Positions 27,263 through 36,710 of a stretch of DNA of 64,000 bases are shown here, piece after piece. The notes beneath the pieces are model-generated. The model saw only the letters and a list, made by a program, of their open reading frames with translations, did not search any database and was not told the origin of the DNA. A program made the position numbers and the translations under genes. The stretch's first letter is position 1, and each line of letters begins with the position of its first letter. Location: contig CAWBOJ010000006.1 in assembly GCA_963790405.1 (NCBI GenBank), positions 124,001 to 188,000 on the forward strand, in the 5' to 3' direction. This DNA comes from JBGSMX01 sp963790405 (lineage in GTDB: Bacteria; Actinomycetota; Coriobacteriia; Anaerosomatales; JAGXFU01).

Positions 27263-28805
27263 CTAGGAGTCCAACCAGCTTCTGACGGCGTCTTCGACTC
27301 CATCACGACCGGCGTCGACTACAGCGGTGAACCGCTCCGCGGCGGCGTCGAGCTCGGCGAGTGTCCGCGGAACGCACGCGTCCGGCGCGAGTTCTTGAAC
27401 CTTCGCAAGCAGCTCAACGCCCGAGAGTCCGTCGTACTCGGCGGGCAAGGCGTCGTTATAGGGTATGCCACGCAGAGCTTTGAGCACATCCACTCCGAAC
27501 TTCGCCCAGTGTGCCGTCGAGACCACCAGGACCGGCGCTTCGTCGCGGAGCCGCTCGGCTACCTCCCAGGCTACTGCTGTGTGCGGGTCCATGAGGTAGC
27601 CGGTCTCGTCAAACACACGCTTGATGGTGCGCAGTGAGACATCGTTGGTGACGTAGTCGCCGACGAACAGCTCTCGCAGCTGCTTGAAGGTCTCGCGGTC
27701 AACCTTGAAGCGACGCTCCTTGGCGAGCAGAGCCATCCATTCCGAAACGCTCTCGGATCCAGCCAGGTGACAAAGCAATCGCTCGAGGTTGCTCGAGATG
27801 AGGATGTCCATGCTGGGCGATGGTGTGGTCACGAAGTCGCGCTCTGAGATGTCGTAGACACCTGTTGCAATGAAGTCGGCGAGGATGTTGTTCTCGTTGC
27901 TGGCGCAGATGAGTCGACCAATAGGCACGCCCATACGTCGGGCGTAGTACGCGCCCAGGATGTTGCCGAAGTTGCCGGTCGGTACGCACACGTCTATGGG
28001 ATCGCCCGGCTTGACGCCTCCGCTGGCGACCATGTCGGCATAGGCGCTCACGTAGTAGGCGATCTGCGGAAGCAGGCGACCCCAGTTGATCGAGTTCGCC
28101 GAGGAAAGCCTCAGGTTCTTCTCCGCGTGAAGCCACGCGTTGAAGGCCTCGTCGTTGAAGGCGGCCTTGACAGCGTTTTGGCAGTCGTCGAAGTTGCCGC
28201 GCACCCCGTAGACAGCAACGTTGTCACCTTGCTGTGTGACCATTTGCTTGCGCTGGATGTCGGACACGCCATCGGCGGGGTAGAACACTGCGATCCTCGT
28301 GTGACTGCGGTCGGCGAATCCTTCGAGGGCCGCCTTGCCCGTGTCCCCGGAAGTCGCGACGAGAACAAGGAAGTCATCGTCGGCCTCCCCGCGGGATCGG
28401 AGGACCTCGATCGATTCCGAGAAGAACAGCGGCATACACTGGAGCGCCATGTCTTTGAAGGCGCTCGTCGGACCGTGCCACAACTCAAGCACATGGATGT
28501 CCGAGCGCACCTCTGTCACGGGCGCGATGCGAGGGTCATCCCACTGCTCGTCGTATGCCCGTCGCATGAGTATGTCGATGCGATCTCGAGCCGATGTCTA
28601 CGCCGAAGAGCGAGAAGATTGCGGCTGCGCGTCGCCAGTAGGGCCAACCCGAGAAGGTGTAGATCTCGGAGATGGACAGTTCCGGAAGCTCCTCTGGCAC
28701 GAACAGACCTCCACCAGAGGCGATGCCCTTCACGATAGTTTGCGTGAACAGGGGGCGGGTCTTGTCGAACCCGCGTGTGTCGAGGTAGCGCAGCTCGTTT
28801 CTCAT
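27263..28805 (-). CDS. thrC: Threonine synthase (one frameshift)
   Basis: ThrC converts O-phosphohomoserine to threonine using PLP. The protein of about 513 residues has the N-terminal ThrC domain (LRYLDTRG, GLFVPEELPEL), PLP-lysine region GPTSAFKDMALQ, LVATSGDTGKAALEGF, SSANSINWGRLLPQIAYY and PTGNFGNILGAYYA. It is the long, fungal/Gram-negative-like type. The frame changes near 28591, where one extra g (GACATCG-G-CTCGAG) explains the break. The ATG at 28805 is preceded by TACCAT with 6 nt between, so the mRNA may be leaderless. It diverges from the iPGM-like gene. Confidence 0.93.
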
Positions 28806-28947
28806 GAGGGCATGGTACCCGAATGTGGCGTCGACGTCCGAATCTGCGTCAGTTGAGATGCGTATCTCCCATTCAACACTCCATGTCGCATGTCGGTCAC
28901 GTGTTGTACCCTGTACGTACGGTATCGGCTCGATTCGAGGAGGGCGC

Positions 28948-30150
28948 TTGAAGTACTGCGTCATCATTCTCGACGGTGCTGCCGATTGGCCCCTGCCGGA
29001 GTTGGGCGGGAGAACCGCTCTACAGGCTGCCGCCACGCCCAACCTCGACATGATGGCGCGGTCTGGGACCACAGGGCTTGCGCAGACCGTTCCCGAGGGC
29101 GTTGAGCCCTCGTCTTCGGCTGCCTGCATGTCAATCCTCGGCTATGACCCGGTTGCGGACTATGTGGGGCGTGGTGCGATCGAAGCGGCAAGCATGGGGA
29201 TCGAGCTTGAGCCGGGCGACGTGGCTTTGCGCCTCAACCTCGTCTCCATCGATGAGGGAGTCATGCGAAGCTATGCCGGCGGTCACGTCTCGACGGCGGA
29301 CGCGCGTGAAATCATCATTTCGCTGGCGGATGGACTGTCCGACGATGCGTTCGTGCTGTATCCGGGCGTGGCATACCGGCACATCCTGGTGGTCAAGGGC
29401 CATCCAGAGCTCCTGGACCTGGCGTACACACCCCCGCACGACATCTCGGACAAGAGGATCTTCGAGCATCTTCCCGGCGGAGACGGCGCTAGCATCCTAC
29501 TCCGCTTCATGGACCGCGCGCGTGAGATTCTGGTATCTGATCGGACTGTGCGCCGCCGGATCGAAGAAGGGTATCTGCCGATCACGGATGTCTGGCCGTT
29601 CTGGCCCGGAGTCGCACCCAATCAAATGACGTCGTTCGAACAGATGCGAGGCGTCAGGCCGGCCTTGACCTCGGGCGTGGATCTGCTCAACGGGCTCGCG
29701 GTTCTCGTCGGAATAGACCGCATCTCCATCCTCGGCGTCACCGACGGACCGGATAACGACTACGCTGCGCAGGCGGCTGGCGGACTCGACAGTCTTCGAG
29801 ATCACGACCTCGTGATCATCCATGTGGAATCACCCGATGAGTCAGGACATGCCGGTGACATCGAGGCCAAGCTCGAGGCGATAGCGATGATAGACCGAGA
29901 AGTGGTCCGCAGAGCACTCGACTACCGGGGCGCGTTGAGGATTCTCGCCATGCCGGATCACGCGACGCCCATCGTGCTCAAGACGCACGTTGGTGAGGCG
30001 GTGCCCTTCGTCGTCTACGGACCAGGCATACACTCCAACGGCGCAGACGGGTACGACGAGTCGAGCGCGGGGGGCACGGGACTGTTCGTGGATCCAGGCC
30101 GCGGCGTGATGGATCTGCTCCTGGACTCCCGGTCAGGTGCGCGGCGCTAG
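28948..30150 (+). CDS. Archaeal-type iPGM family protein; phosphoglycerate mutase or homoserine kinase
   Basis: The 400-residue alkaline-phosphatase-superfamily protein shows the metal-binding VIILDGAADWP, the phospho-Ser region PSSSAACMSILGYDP, IIHVESPDESGHAGD and MPDHATP, typical of COG3635 (ApgM). Members either interconvert phosphoglycerates or, in some bacteria lacking thrB, appear to act as homoserine kinase. The divergent thrC next door favours the second reading, but active-site specificity cannot be read here. The TTG start has GAGGAGG 5 nt upstream. Its stop overlaps that of the convergent flavoprotein gene. Confidence 0.85.
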   Translation: MKYCVIILDGAADWPLPELGGRTALQAAATPNLDMMARSGTTGLAQTVPEGVEPSSSAACMSILGYDPVADYVGRGAIEAASMGIELEPGDVALRLNLVSIDEGVMRSYAGGHVSTADAREIIISLADGLSDDAFVLYPGVAYRHILVVKGHPELLDLAYTPPHDISDKRIFEHLPGGDGASILLRFMDRAREILVSDRTVRRRIEEGYLPITDVWPFWPGVAPNQMTSFEQMRGVRPALTSGVDLLNGLAVLVGIDRISILGVTDGPDNDYAAQAAGGLDSLRDHDLVIIHVESPDESGHAGDIEAKLEAIAMIDREVVRRALDYRGALRILAMPDHATPIVLKTHVGEAVPFVVYGPGIHSNGADGYDESSAGGTGLFVDPGRGVMDLLLDSRSGARR

Positions 30151-30755
30151 ATCTTCCCTGCGAGGATCCGTCCGAGCGAGCGAGCGCGATCACGTTCCCA
30201 TTGATCGGTCTGTGGGTGTCGCCACTGGTCGGTGACAGCGAGTGATCCGATGGTGCGAATCCCGCCGGTGCCCAGCGCGCTACGTAGCTCACGTACGGGG
30301 CCGGTTGTGTATCCGAAGAATGTGGCAAGGGGTTCTGGGGCAGCGCACGCTGTGATGATGACAGCCCTTCGTGCCTCCCGAGCCCGCGCCGCGAGCGGCA
30401 CGTCGCGATTACTCATGCCGGGGAGACGCAACTGTCCGTTGGCGGCGAAGTAGCCGGAAAGGCGATCGAGTACTGCCTTGGTGTTCTCGGCAGGCCGTCG
30501 GAAGTACGAGTCCGTACCGAAGATGACGCCGTCGGCCTGGGCGATGAGCTCGGCAAGTGCAGGGAGATCGTCGTCGATCTTGCAGGTCCCGGTGACCCGG
30601 CACATCGCGCATCCGGTGCAGTATCGGACATCGAGGTCAGCGAGTCGAATGCGCTGGACCGATGCCCCTGCGGCCTCCGCGGCACTCGCTGCCGCCTCAA
30701 CCGACGTGCTCACCGCACCGTATCGACATGACGCGTCCACGGCCACGATCTTCAT
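30147..30755 (-). CDS. NADPH-dependent FMN reductase-like flavoprotein
   Basis: The 202-residue flavodoxin-fold protein begins MKIVAVDASCRYGAVS (FMN phosphate loop region), then has a cysteine-rich CTGCAMCRVTGTC motif, as in iron-sulfur flavoproteins and related reductases, and GVIFGTDSYFRRP near the flavin. A compact cysteine motif of this kind can bind a 4Fe-4S cluster, which I infer. GGGGGAG precedes the ATG at 30755, which overlaps the PadR stop by 4 nt, so regulator and reductase are one operon. Possible roles are redox or xenobiotic reduction. Confidence 0.8.
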   Translation of the reverse strand: MKIVAVDASCRYGAVSTSVEAAASAAEAAGASVQRIRLADLDVRYCTGCAMCRVTGTCKIDDDLPALAELIAQADGVIFGTDSYFRRPAENTKAVLDRLSGYFAANGQLRLPGMSNRDVPLAARAREARRAVIITACAAPEPLATFFGYTTGPVRELRSALGTGGIRTIGSLAVTDQWRHPQTDQWERDRARSLGRILAGKI

Positions 30756-31366
30756 GAGGCTCCCCCCTGGGGTTCCTTGCGCGACTCGAAGAGTCGGCGC
30801 TGGCGTGCCGACCCTTTGGTGCGGGCTTCCTCTTCTGCGCGAATCGTCTCGATGCAGTCGTCGAGCCAATCGATTGTCGACCGCGTCTTGGCCAAAGCAG
30901 CTTCGAGAGTCAGGCGTGCGAGTTTGTCGCGGCGGCTCACCGGTGCGGGAGCGGTACGGTCCGCCAATTGACGTCGGAGGTCCTCGAGTCTCGTCTGGTG
31001 CTCAACGCGCTGGGACTCGAGAACTGACACGAGGGTCTGCGTGGGAAGATCTTCTGCGAAGTAGAGCTGAATCAGGAATGGGTCGCGATAGGGGGGCGAA
31101 TGGTGTTCCGAGGCGAGCCACTCGCCAAGCTCTTCACGGCCCGGGGTGGTGATCGAGAACAGCTTCCGTCCGGGTTTGCCGCGCTGCGGCTCGAAGCGTG
31201 AGGCAACGAGGCGTTGGCGTTCGAGCCGGTCCAGCGTGCGATAGACCTGCGCCTGATCGGCGGTCCAGAAATGACGTGCTTCTCGGTCGAAGCAACGAGT
31301 CTTGAGATCGTAGCCCGAATGCTCCCCCTCGCTGAGGAAGCCCAGGATGGCGAAGTCGAGCGACAT
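30752..31366 (-). CDS. PadR family transcriptional regulator
   Basis: The 204-residue protein has the PadR winged helix (LDFAILGFLSEGEHSGYDL, QVYRTLDRLERQRLV, the wing GKPGRKLFSITTPG) and a C-terminal coiled-coil dimerisation domain (residues about 90-190, Vir C-like). PadR proteins usually repress their own operon and a phenolic- or drug-responsive neighbour. Here the coupled gene is the flavoprotein. I chose the ATG at 31366, where homologues start; an upstream extension of 22 residues lacks homology features. Confidence 0.88.
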   Translation of the reverse strand: MSLDFAILGFLSEGEHSGYDLKTRCFDREARHFWTADQAQVYRTLDRLERQRLVASRFEPQRGKPGRKLFSITTPGREELGEWLASEHHSPPYRDPFLIQLYFAEDLPTQTLVSVLESQRVEHQTRLEDLRRQLADRTAPAPVSRRDKLARLTLEAALAKTRSTIDWLDDCIETIRAEEEARTKGSARQRRLFESRKEPQGGAS

Positions 31367-31386
31367 GTACACCCACTGCCATAGAG

Positions 31387-31425
31387 GACAGTACAAATAT
31401 AGGACAAGACATACATAATCCGCAA
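31387..31425 (-). promoter_or_regulatory. Promoter and possible operator of the padR operon
   Basis: On the minus strand TTGCGG (31420-31425) and TATATT (31396-31401) are separated by 18 bp. Two GGACA direct repeats on the plus strand (31387 and 31402) flank the -10, inside an AT-rich patch unlike the surroundings. This is a plausible site for autorepression by PadR. Confidence 0.45.
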
Positions 31426-31681
31426 GTCTCAAGTGGGAGTCTAGATAGGATGAGAGTCGTGCAGCTCAGCGGGGTTACGAAGAGTCTCATTCACAGGTCG
31501 AAGCCTTGACAGGCATGCGAGACAGTGTCGGCTTCGGCGATTCGGCAAGGTGCACAGGACCTGTGTGAACGAAGCAGGGCAGACACGGAAGGTGACTATG
31601 TCCAGACGCGCAACGAGGCCCCGTCTAGAGGGCCCCGTTGCACGGGGAGGGAGGTACAGGCGGATGCCCTTTCGGGCGGAA
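31426..31681. other. Intergenic region between padR and the SHOCT gene
   Basis: No gene is seen. It holds a small palindrome CACAGG-A-CCTGTG (31553-31565) and the terminator-like hairpin listed separately. A TTGACA at 31506-31511 has no matching -10. Confidence 0.35.
31610..31641 (-). terminator. Hairpin downstream of the SHOCT gene
   Basis: GCAACG-A-GGCCC pairs with GGGCC-C-CGTTGC around a 9-nt loop with one mismatch, about 40 nt after the minus-strand stop at 31682. There is no U-run, so its strength is uncertain. Confidence 0.4.
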
Positions 31682-31867
31682 TCAGCTGGTCAGCACTCGG
31701 GCGATACGTTCGTAGTCGTAGCGATCGATCTCGCCGTGCTCGAGACGACACCGGGTGAGTGCTAGGACGTCTCCGGGTCCGGAGACCGGGGCGGAGCGGA
31801 GCTCGATGATTGCGCTTGCGACGAAGCACGCGAAGGCCGCACTTGCGGCGAGTGGTATGAGTGTCAT
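31682..31867 (-). CDS. Small membrane protein with SHOCT-like tail
   Basis: The 61-residue product has an N-terminal TM helix (LIPLAASAAFACFVASAII) and a C-terminal segment LTRCRLEHGEIDRYDYERIARVL that matches the SHOCT pattern (short C-terminal oligomerisation domain). AGAGGGGG lies 7-8 nt before the ATG. Such proteins are common small membrane proteins with no defined role. It stands alone between padR and the two-CW gene. Confidence 0.6.
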   Translation of the reverse strand: MTLIPLAASAAFACFVASAIIELRSAPVSGPGDVLALTRCRLEHGEIDRYDYERIARVLTS

Positions 31868-32060
31868 CCTGCTACCCCCTCTGCTGTCGGTGACTGTGTG
31901 GTCTTGTTGCCTATCGGAGTATCTCGCGCCGGTACGCAGCGGTCGTGAAACGGATGTGGAGATAGCGTGGAGGCGCCAACGCCGCTATTCGGACTGGTTC
32001 ACCCGCTCTCTGTCATGATGCATCGTGACTGGCACATTCTGTGCTTGGAGCAGGGACGGG

Positions 32061-32393
32061 ATGGCGGGGGTACGGCTAGGGGTAGCGTTGGAGAACGGCA
32101 AGCTTAATTGCTGGGACTATCAGATGTGTGGGCGTGGCTCCGCTGACGGCGGCTCGTGCCCCGCGAGCGCTGCGGAGACGCTTGACGGTGCGCACGGTGG
32201 CCACAACGGAGGCCGAGCCTGTTGGGTCGTGACCGACACACTATGTGAGGGCCACGATTCAGGATCGTACGAGCACAAGATCGCCACATGTCGAAAGTGC
32301 GCCTTCTATCACCGCGTCGCCGTCGAGGAGGGCCTTGATCACCGCGAGGCTTCCGAGCTTCTCGGCCAGTATCGTGAGGATGCTGTCGGGTAG
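32061..32393 (+). CDS. Two-CW domain protein
   Basis: The 110-residue protein has two CW units, CWDYQMCGR and CWVVTDTLCEG, followed by CRKCAFYHRVAVEEG. This is the layout of small cysteine-rich two-CW proteins found in anaerobes beside sensory or chemotaxis genes. Five or more cysteines could bind metal. GGGACGGG precedes the ATG at 32061; a GTG at 32025 is an alternative start. It is followed 9 nt later by the Nudix gene. Confidence 0.65.
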   Translation: MAGVRLGVALENGKLNCWDYQMCGRGSADGGSCPASAAETLDGAHGGHNGGRACWVVTDTLCEGHDSGSYEHKIATCRKCAFYHRVAVEEGLDHREASELLGQYREDAVG

Positions 32394-32396
32394 AAT
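32391..32396 (+). promoter_or_regulatory. Candidate leaderless -10 of the Nudix gene
   Basis: TAGAAT overlaps the stop of the two-CW gene and ends 6 nt before the Nudix ATG, which would place the transcript start on the AUG. No RBS is present. The -35 is poor. Confidence 0.3.
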
Positions 32397-32402
32397 GGCC
32401 TC

Positions 32403-32846
32403 ATGGCCGACTCCTCGTATCTGCGCGTCGCACTCACCGCCGATGTAGCGCTGTTCTGTGGCGCCGTCGATGACCTCTGCATACTCCTCATCCGTCGAGG
32501 ACGTCCTCCGTTCCAAGGGATGTGGGCGTTGCCGGGTGGCTTCGTTGACAAGGGAGAGCGTGTTGAGGCTGCGGCGCGGCGAGAGCTTGCCGAGGAGACG
32601 GGTGTCGTCTGGGACGGGCCACTGTCTCAAGTCGGCGGGTTCGGAGATCCGGGACGTGATCCGCGCGGTCGCACCGTGAGCGTGGTCTATTGGGCTCACG
32701 TGGGTATGACCCGACTAGAGTTCTCCGCGGGTGATGATGCGGAGTATGCTGACTGGCACCGAATCGATGAATTGCCGGAGCTCGCCTTCGATCATTCGCA
32801 CATTGTGGGGGCGGCGCTTCATCGGATGAAGGAGTGCGTGGGCTAG
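32403..32846 (+). CDS. NUDIX hydrolase
   Basis: The 147-residue protein carries a complete Nudix box, GGFVDKGERVEAAARRELAEETGV, shown here by its key residues G, E, REL and EE-G (about residues 46-68). It lies in the usual beta-alpha context LPGGF and is followed by GDPGRDPRGRTVSVVY, typical of the ADP-ribose/NAD-type subgroup. It should cleave a nucleoside diphosphate linked to another moiety; the substrate is undetermined. The frame is intact. Confidence 0.88.
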   Translation: MADSSYLRVALTADVALFCGAVDDLCILLIRRGRPPFQGMWALPGGFVDKGERVEAAARRELAEETGVVWDGPLSQVGGFGDPGRDPRGRTVSVVYWAHVGMTRLEFSAGDDAEYADWHRIDELPELAFDHSHIVGAALHRMKECVG

Positions 32847-32897
32847 GAGTCACGTGCCCTTTGCGCAGTGATGATGAGAAGGTCGAGGGGAGTCGTC

Positions 32898-35050
32898 ATG
32901 GGGTCAATGGCACGTACGTTCCGGCGGGTAGGGTTGGTCGCGGTCTCGGTGGTCCTGCTGATGGCATTCGCGGTTCCTGCGAGTGCCATCGAGCCCTGGG
33001 ACATGGAGCCGCTGTACAAGGCTGGCGAGGTCTCACCGGCTGGAGCCGAGGGAGGCATTGTGTCGGGCCTTGCGGCCGACGACGTGGCGCCGGGCGTGGA
33101 CATCACCGACGCCTCGAACTATCCCGATTCGGTTGTGAGCGGTTCGATCAACTCGGTGTCCGACGTTCACGACAACTTCAGCTTCTACGCCGCTCCGGGT
33201 GAGCGGATACACCTGTCTGTCGAGGTGCCGTCGGGCTCCTCATTGAACCTCAGCATGGCCCTCTATCGGTGGAATGGAGGATCTCCGGAGCTGACTCAGG
33301 AGCTCGTGGTCGGTAGGGGGCAGAGACTGGATCTGCTACACGGTTCCCGAAAGTCATGCCCCAGGTATCTACTTCGTGGATGTGTATGCCGCCGGTGCCG
33401 GAGCCGATACGTACAAGTTGTCGTGGGCCATCACATTCCCGAAGCGATGGCAACATCCCGGGCGTCCCGCTGCCTGCCTCGCCGTTCAACGATACGGTGT
33501 CTACCTACGATGACACCATGGACGTGTTTGAGGTGCACGTCGGTGTCGGGGAGAGTCTGAATCTGAACCTGACCACCGCTGATCCGACCGATTCTGTTCG
33601 GATCTACGTGTACGGGCCAGGTGCGACCGACGTGTGGAAGACAGCTTCTCTCGGGTCCTCGGGAGTTGGCAGCAGTGTCAACTATGTGTTGCCACCCCGC
33701 CTTCCTGGTGAGGCCGGGAAATACTACGTCGCAGTGTACGCGGCCATAGATTCCTACGCTGCCTACACGTTCTCCTGGTCGGTCGCGAGTGGCGGCATCA
33801 ACATGCCGGGCATGTCGATTCCTGCGGGGTCGCCGTTCACCACTTCCATCGGCGCTGCAGATCGCGTGTACTACGTCGACTTGGAGTACGGCCAGCGTAT
33901 TGATGTCGATCTCAAAGTCGTCTCAGGCGGCGCCTCGATGAAGCTGTTCGGACCAGGCGCCGTTGACGTAGGCAGCGCAGCTGTAGCATCGGGTGACCCG
34001 ATCTCATACTGGGTCTCGGCTGCGCAAGCGGGGCGGCACTACCTGCTGCTTCATCCCACGCTTCCAGGTACCTCCGTTACGGTCACGTATACGATCACCG
34101 ACGGGGTGGAGCGCGAGGCGGGTAGCGATCGCTACGCTACCTCGGCGCTGGTGTCGAAGGCGGACTTCCCGAAGGGCGCCGATGTCGTCGTGGTTGCCAC
34201 CGGCGCAGACTTCCCCGACGCACTCTCTGCGTCAAGTCTTGCCGGTGCCTACGGGGCGCCGGTGCTTCTCACCAAGCCGATGACGCTTCCCGCATCCGTC
34301 AAGAACGAGATCACTCGCCTTGGGGCTACGCGTTGCTTCATCGTCGGCGGGGAGACAGCGGTGGACGCGGCGGTGGCCACCGCCATCGACGCCATTCCTG
34401 GAATGACGACACCTGTGCGCCTCGCGGGGCCCGACCGCTACAGCACTGCAGCAGCGGTCGCGGAGACGACTCTGTTCCGCCAGGGGGCATTCAGGATGTC
34501 GCAGGCTCTGCTCGCCCGGGGTGATGACTTCGCCGATGCGCTGGCGCTTGCTCCGATTGGCTGGGCGTCCACCTATCCGATTCTGCTCACCAAACCGGGC
34601 ACGCTCCCGGCATCGACTGCGAGTCTGATCGAGGAGCGCTCCATCGCCAGCATCCTGATTGCTGGAGGGGAAGCTGCGGTCAGCACGGATGTCGAGAACG
34701 CGATCGAGGGGATCATCGACACGCCCGGTGATCAGACGGCCCGCAAGTCCGGCGCCAACCGGTACGCAACGGCTGCCGTGATTGCCGAGTGGTCGGCCGC
34801 AAGTCCATGGCTTGGTTGGTCCTTCGTGGGACTCGCCACCGGTACGAACTTCCCGGATGCGCTTGGCGGCGGCGCCGGCGCGGCGAAGAAGGGCGGCGTT
34901 CTGCTCTTGACGAGGCCCACGGAGCTTGCGGGCAACGCGTCGTCGATCATGAGCGCCTATGAGGCCGATATCGAGACGGTCCAACTGCTGGGTGGCACGG
35001 CTGCGCTCGCCAACACCGTTGAAAGTGCGGTTGGGAACATCATCCAGTAG
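32898..35050 (+). CDS. Secreted CWB2 cell-wall-binding surface protein (two frameshifts)
   Basis: The product of about 716 residues has a signal peptide (LVAVSVVLLMAFAVPASA). An N-terminal half of about 390 residues contains repeated pre-peptidase-like beta domains (HDNFSFYAAPGERIHLSVEV and DTMDVFEVHVGVGESLNLNL). Three CWB2 repeats follow from about 34110, each with RYATSA/RYSTAA/RYATAA, a GADFPDAL-type core and LLTKP or LLTRP. CWB2 modules anchor proteins to anionic wall polymers. The frame shifts near 33327 (extra c) and 33443 (extra a). GAGGGGAG precedes the ATG at 32898. Confidence 0.87.
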
Positions 35051-35074
35051 GCAGCGATGCTGAATGCGATGACC

Positions 35075-35102
35075 GCAGGGCGGCCCTTCGGGGTCGCCCT
35101 GC
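35075..35102 (+). terminator. Terminator after the CWB2 gene
   Basis: GCAGGGCGGCCC pairs with GGGTCGCCCTGC (12 bp including one G-T) around a TTCG tetraloop, 25 nt after the stop. TTGCTTC follows. The stable UUCG loop and position make a convincing intrinsic terminator. Confidence 0.75.
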
Positions 35103-35126
35103 TTGCTTCACAGGCTCATCGGGCAG

Positions 35127-35156
35127 TTGACATGTCCTGTGGGTCGTCCGTATGCT
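35127..35156 (+). promoter_or_regulatory. Promoter of the methionine operon
   Basis: A perfect -35 TTGACA (35127-35132), an 18-bp spacer and -10 TATGCT (35151-35156) lie just upstream of the T-box leader. The start point would be near 35163. Confidence 0.6.
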
Positions 35157-35162
35157 TGCGAG

Positions 35163-35512
35163 CAATCGTATACCGTGCCTGTGACGGGGATGAGTACGCG
35201 GTCCAAGTAGGACTCTAGAGAGCCGGGGTAGCTGAAAACCGGCGTCCGAACAGCCGCAGAACATGGCCCCATCAGGCTTTCGGAGGAAAGGCGATCACGC
35301 CGAGTAATGCCGAACGGACGCTCCCGTTACCATGAGCTAGAAAGCATAGGATGCCGGTCGTGGAGTATTCCCGCCGCCACGACGAAGATGGATTCCGTGC
35401 TTGAGAGGTCACCGCAAGGTGGCGAAGTCGGGTGGTACCGCGTGAAGTAGCTGACAATGCGCTTCTCGCCCTGACGGTCCTTGAGACTGTTGTCGGGCGG
35501 GGGGCGTTTTTT
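35163..35512 (+). promoter_or_regulatory. T-box riboswitch, methionine (AUG) specifier
   Basis: Stem I is closed by GACGGGG (35183-35189) and CCCCATC (35267-35273). It contains AGTA (35193-35196), the AGAGAGC bulge region (35217-35223) and distal loop hairpin GCCGG / CCGGC. The specifier reads GAAC-ATG-G with ATG at 35263-35265. The T-box sequence GGGTGGTACCGCG sits at 35430-35442. An intrinsic terminator (35460-35506, 12 bp with G-U pairs) ends in six T. Uncharged tRNA-Met would stabilise the antiterminator and turn on the homocysteine genes that start at 35533. Confidence 0.85.
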
Positions 35513-35532
35513 CGTATGGAGGTGACGTAGGG

Positions 35533-36708
35533 ATGGCGAAGAGTTGGGAAGAGATCAACGCTCGCATCGCGTCGGGCGAGGCGGTCGTGATGACTGCCGA
35601 GGAGTTCGGCACGCTCGCGGCTGACGAGGGCGTGTCCTCGGCGGCCAAGAAGGTCGACGTGGTGACGACGGGGACGTTCGGGCCGATGTGCTCCACCGGC
35701 GCGTTCCTCAACTTCGGCCACTCCGATCCGCCAATCCGGATGGGCACGGTCACGCTCAATGACGTGCCGGCAAGCGGTGGTCTTGCTGCGGTCGACACCT
35801 ACATCGGCGCGACCGAACCGTCGCTCACGAAAGGCATCGAGTACGGAGGCGCGCACGTCATCGAAGACCTGTTGCGCGGACGTGCGGTGCATCTGAGGGC
35901 CATCGGGCGTCGGGACAGACTGCTACCCGCGCACCGACATCGACACGTGGATCACGCTTGAGGATTTGAATCAGGCGTACTTCTTCAATCCACGCAACGC
36001 GTATCAGAACTACGCGGTGGCGGTGAACTCGACCGATCAGGCGCTCTATACGTACCTGGGTACGCTGCTTCCTCGGTATGGCAATGCGACGTATTGCTCG
36101 GCAGGTGCGCTCTCGCCGCTTCTGAACGACCCCACATACCGCACGATTGGTGTCGGCACGCGGATCTTCGCGGCCGGGGCTGCGGGATACGTGGCCTGGG
36201 AAGGGCACGCAGCACAACCCGAATCAGAACCGCGACGAACACGGCGTGCCGATCGCGCCAGCGGGCACCATCGCGGTGATCGCCGATCTCAAGGCGGCGT
36301 CTCCCGAGTTCTTCAGCGCTGCGACATTCACGAAGTACGGCGTGAGCGCGTTTCATGGGCATCGGCATCCCGATCCCGGTACTCGATGAGGACCTGGCCG
36401 CTACGCTGGCGCTTACCGATGCGGATCTCACAGCGACGATCTTCGACTACGGCGTGCAGCGACGCTCGCACCCGGCGCTGGGCCAGGTGACCTACGCGCA
36501 GCTGCGCAGCGGCTCGATCGAGGTCGAAGGCAAGAAGGTGCCGACCGGTCCGATCAGCTCGCTGCCGACGGCTCGCAAGATCGCTGCGGAGCTCAAGCGG
36601 TGGATCGCCGAGGAGCGATTCACGCTGGCACCTCCGCTACAACAGCTTCCTCAGCCAGGATCGCAGTCCGTCAAACCGCTTGAGATACGTGCCGAGGAGG
36701 CGATCTAG
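35533..36708 (+). CDS. L-aspartate semialdehyde sulfurtransferase (DUF39, homocysteine biosynthesis; three frameshifts)
   Basis: DUF39 proteins, characterised in methanogens, make homocysteine directly from aspartate semialdehyde and sulfide, avoiding O-acetylhomoserine. The protein of about 390 residues shows TTGTFGPMCSTGAFLNFGHSD, the second conserved cysteine region GTDCYPRTDID, NYAVAVNST, GTRIFAAGAAGYVAWEGTQHNP and AFMGIGIPIPVLDED. Indels lie at about 35906 (extra g), 36203 (extra g) and 36352 (extra t). GGAGG lies 10-11 nt before the ATG. The T-box leader and metH downstream support a methionine role. Confidence 0.87.
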
Positions 36709-36710
36709 CG

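Noticed and set aside
31506..31511. Consensus -35 TTGACA in the padR-SHOCT gap
   Set aside because: No -10 hexamer at 15-20 bp and no plus-strand gene for 500 bp.
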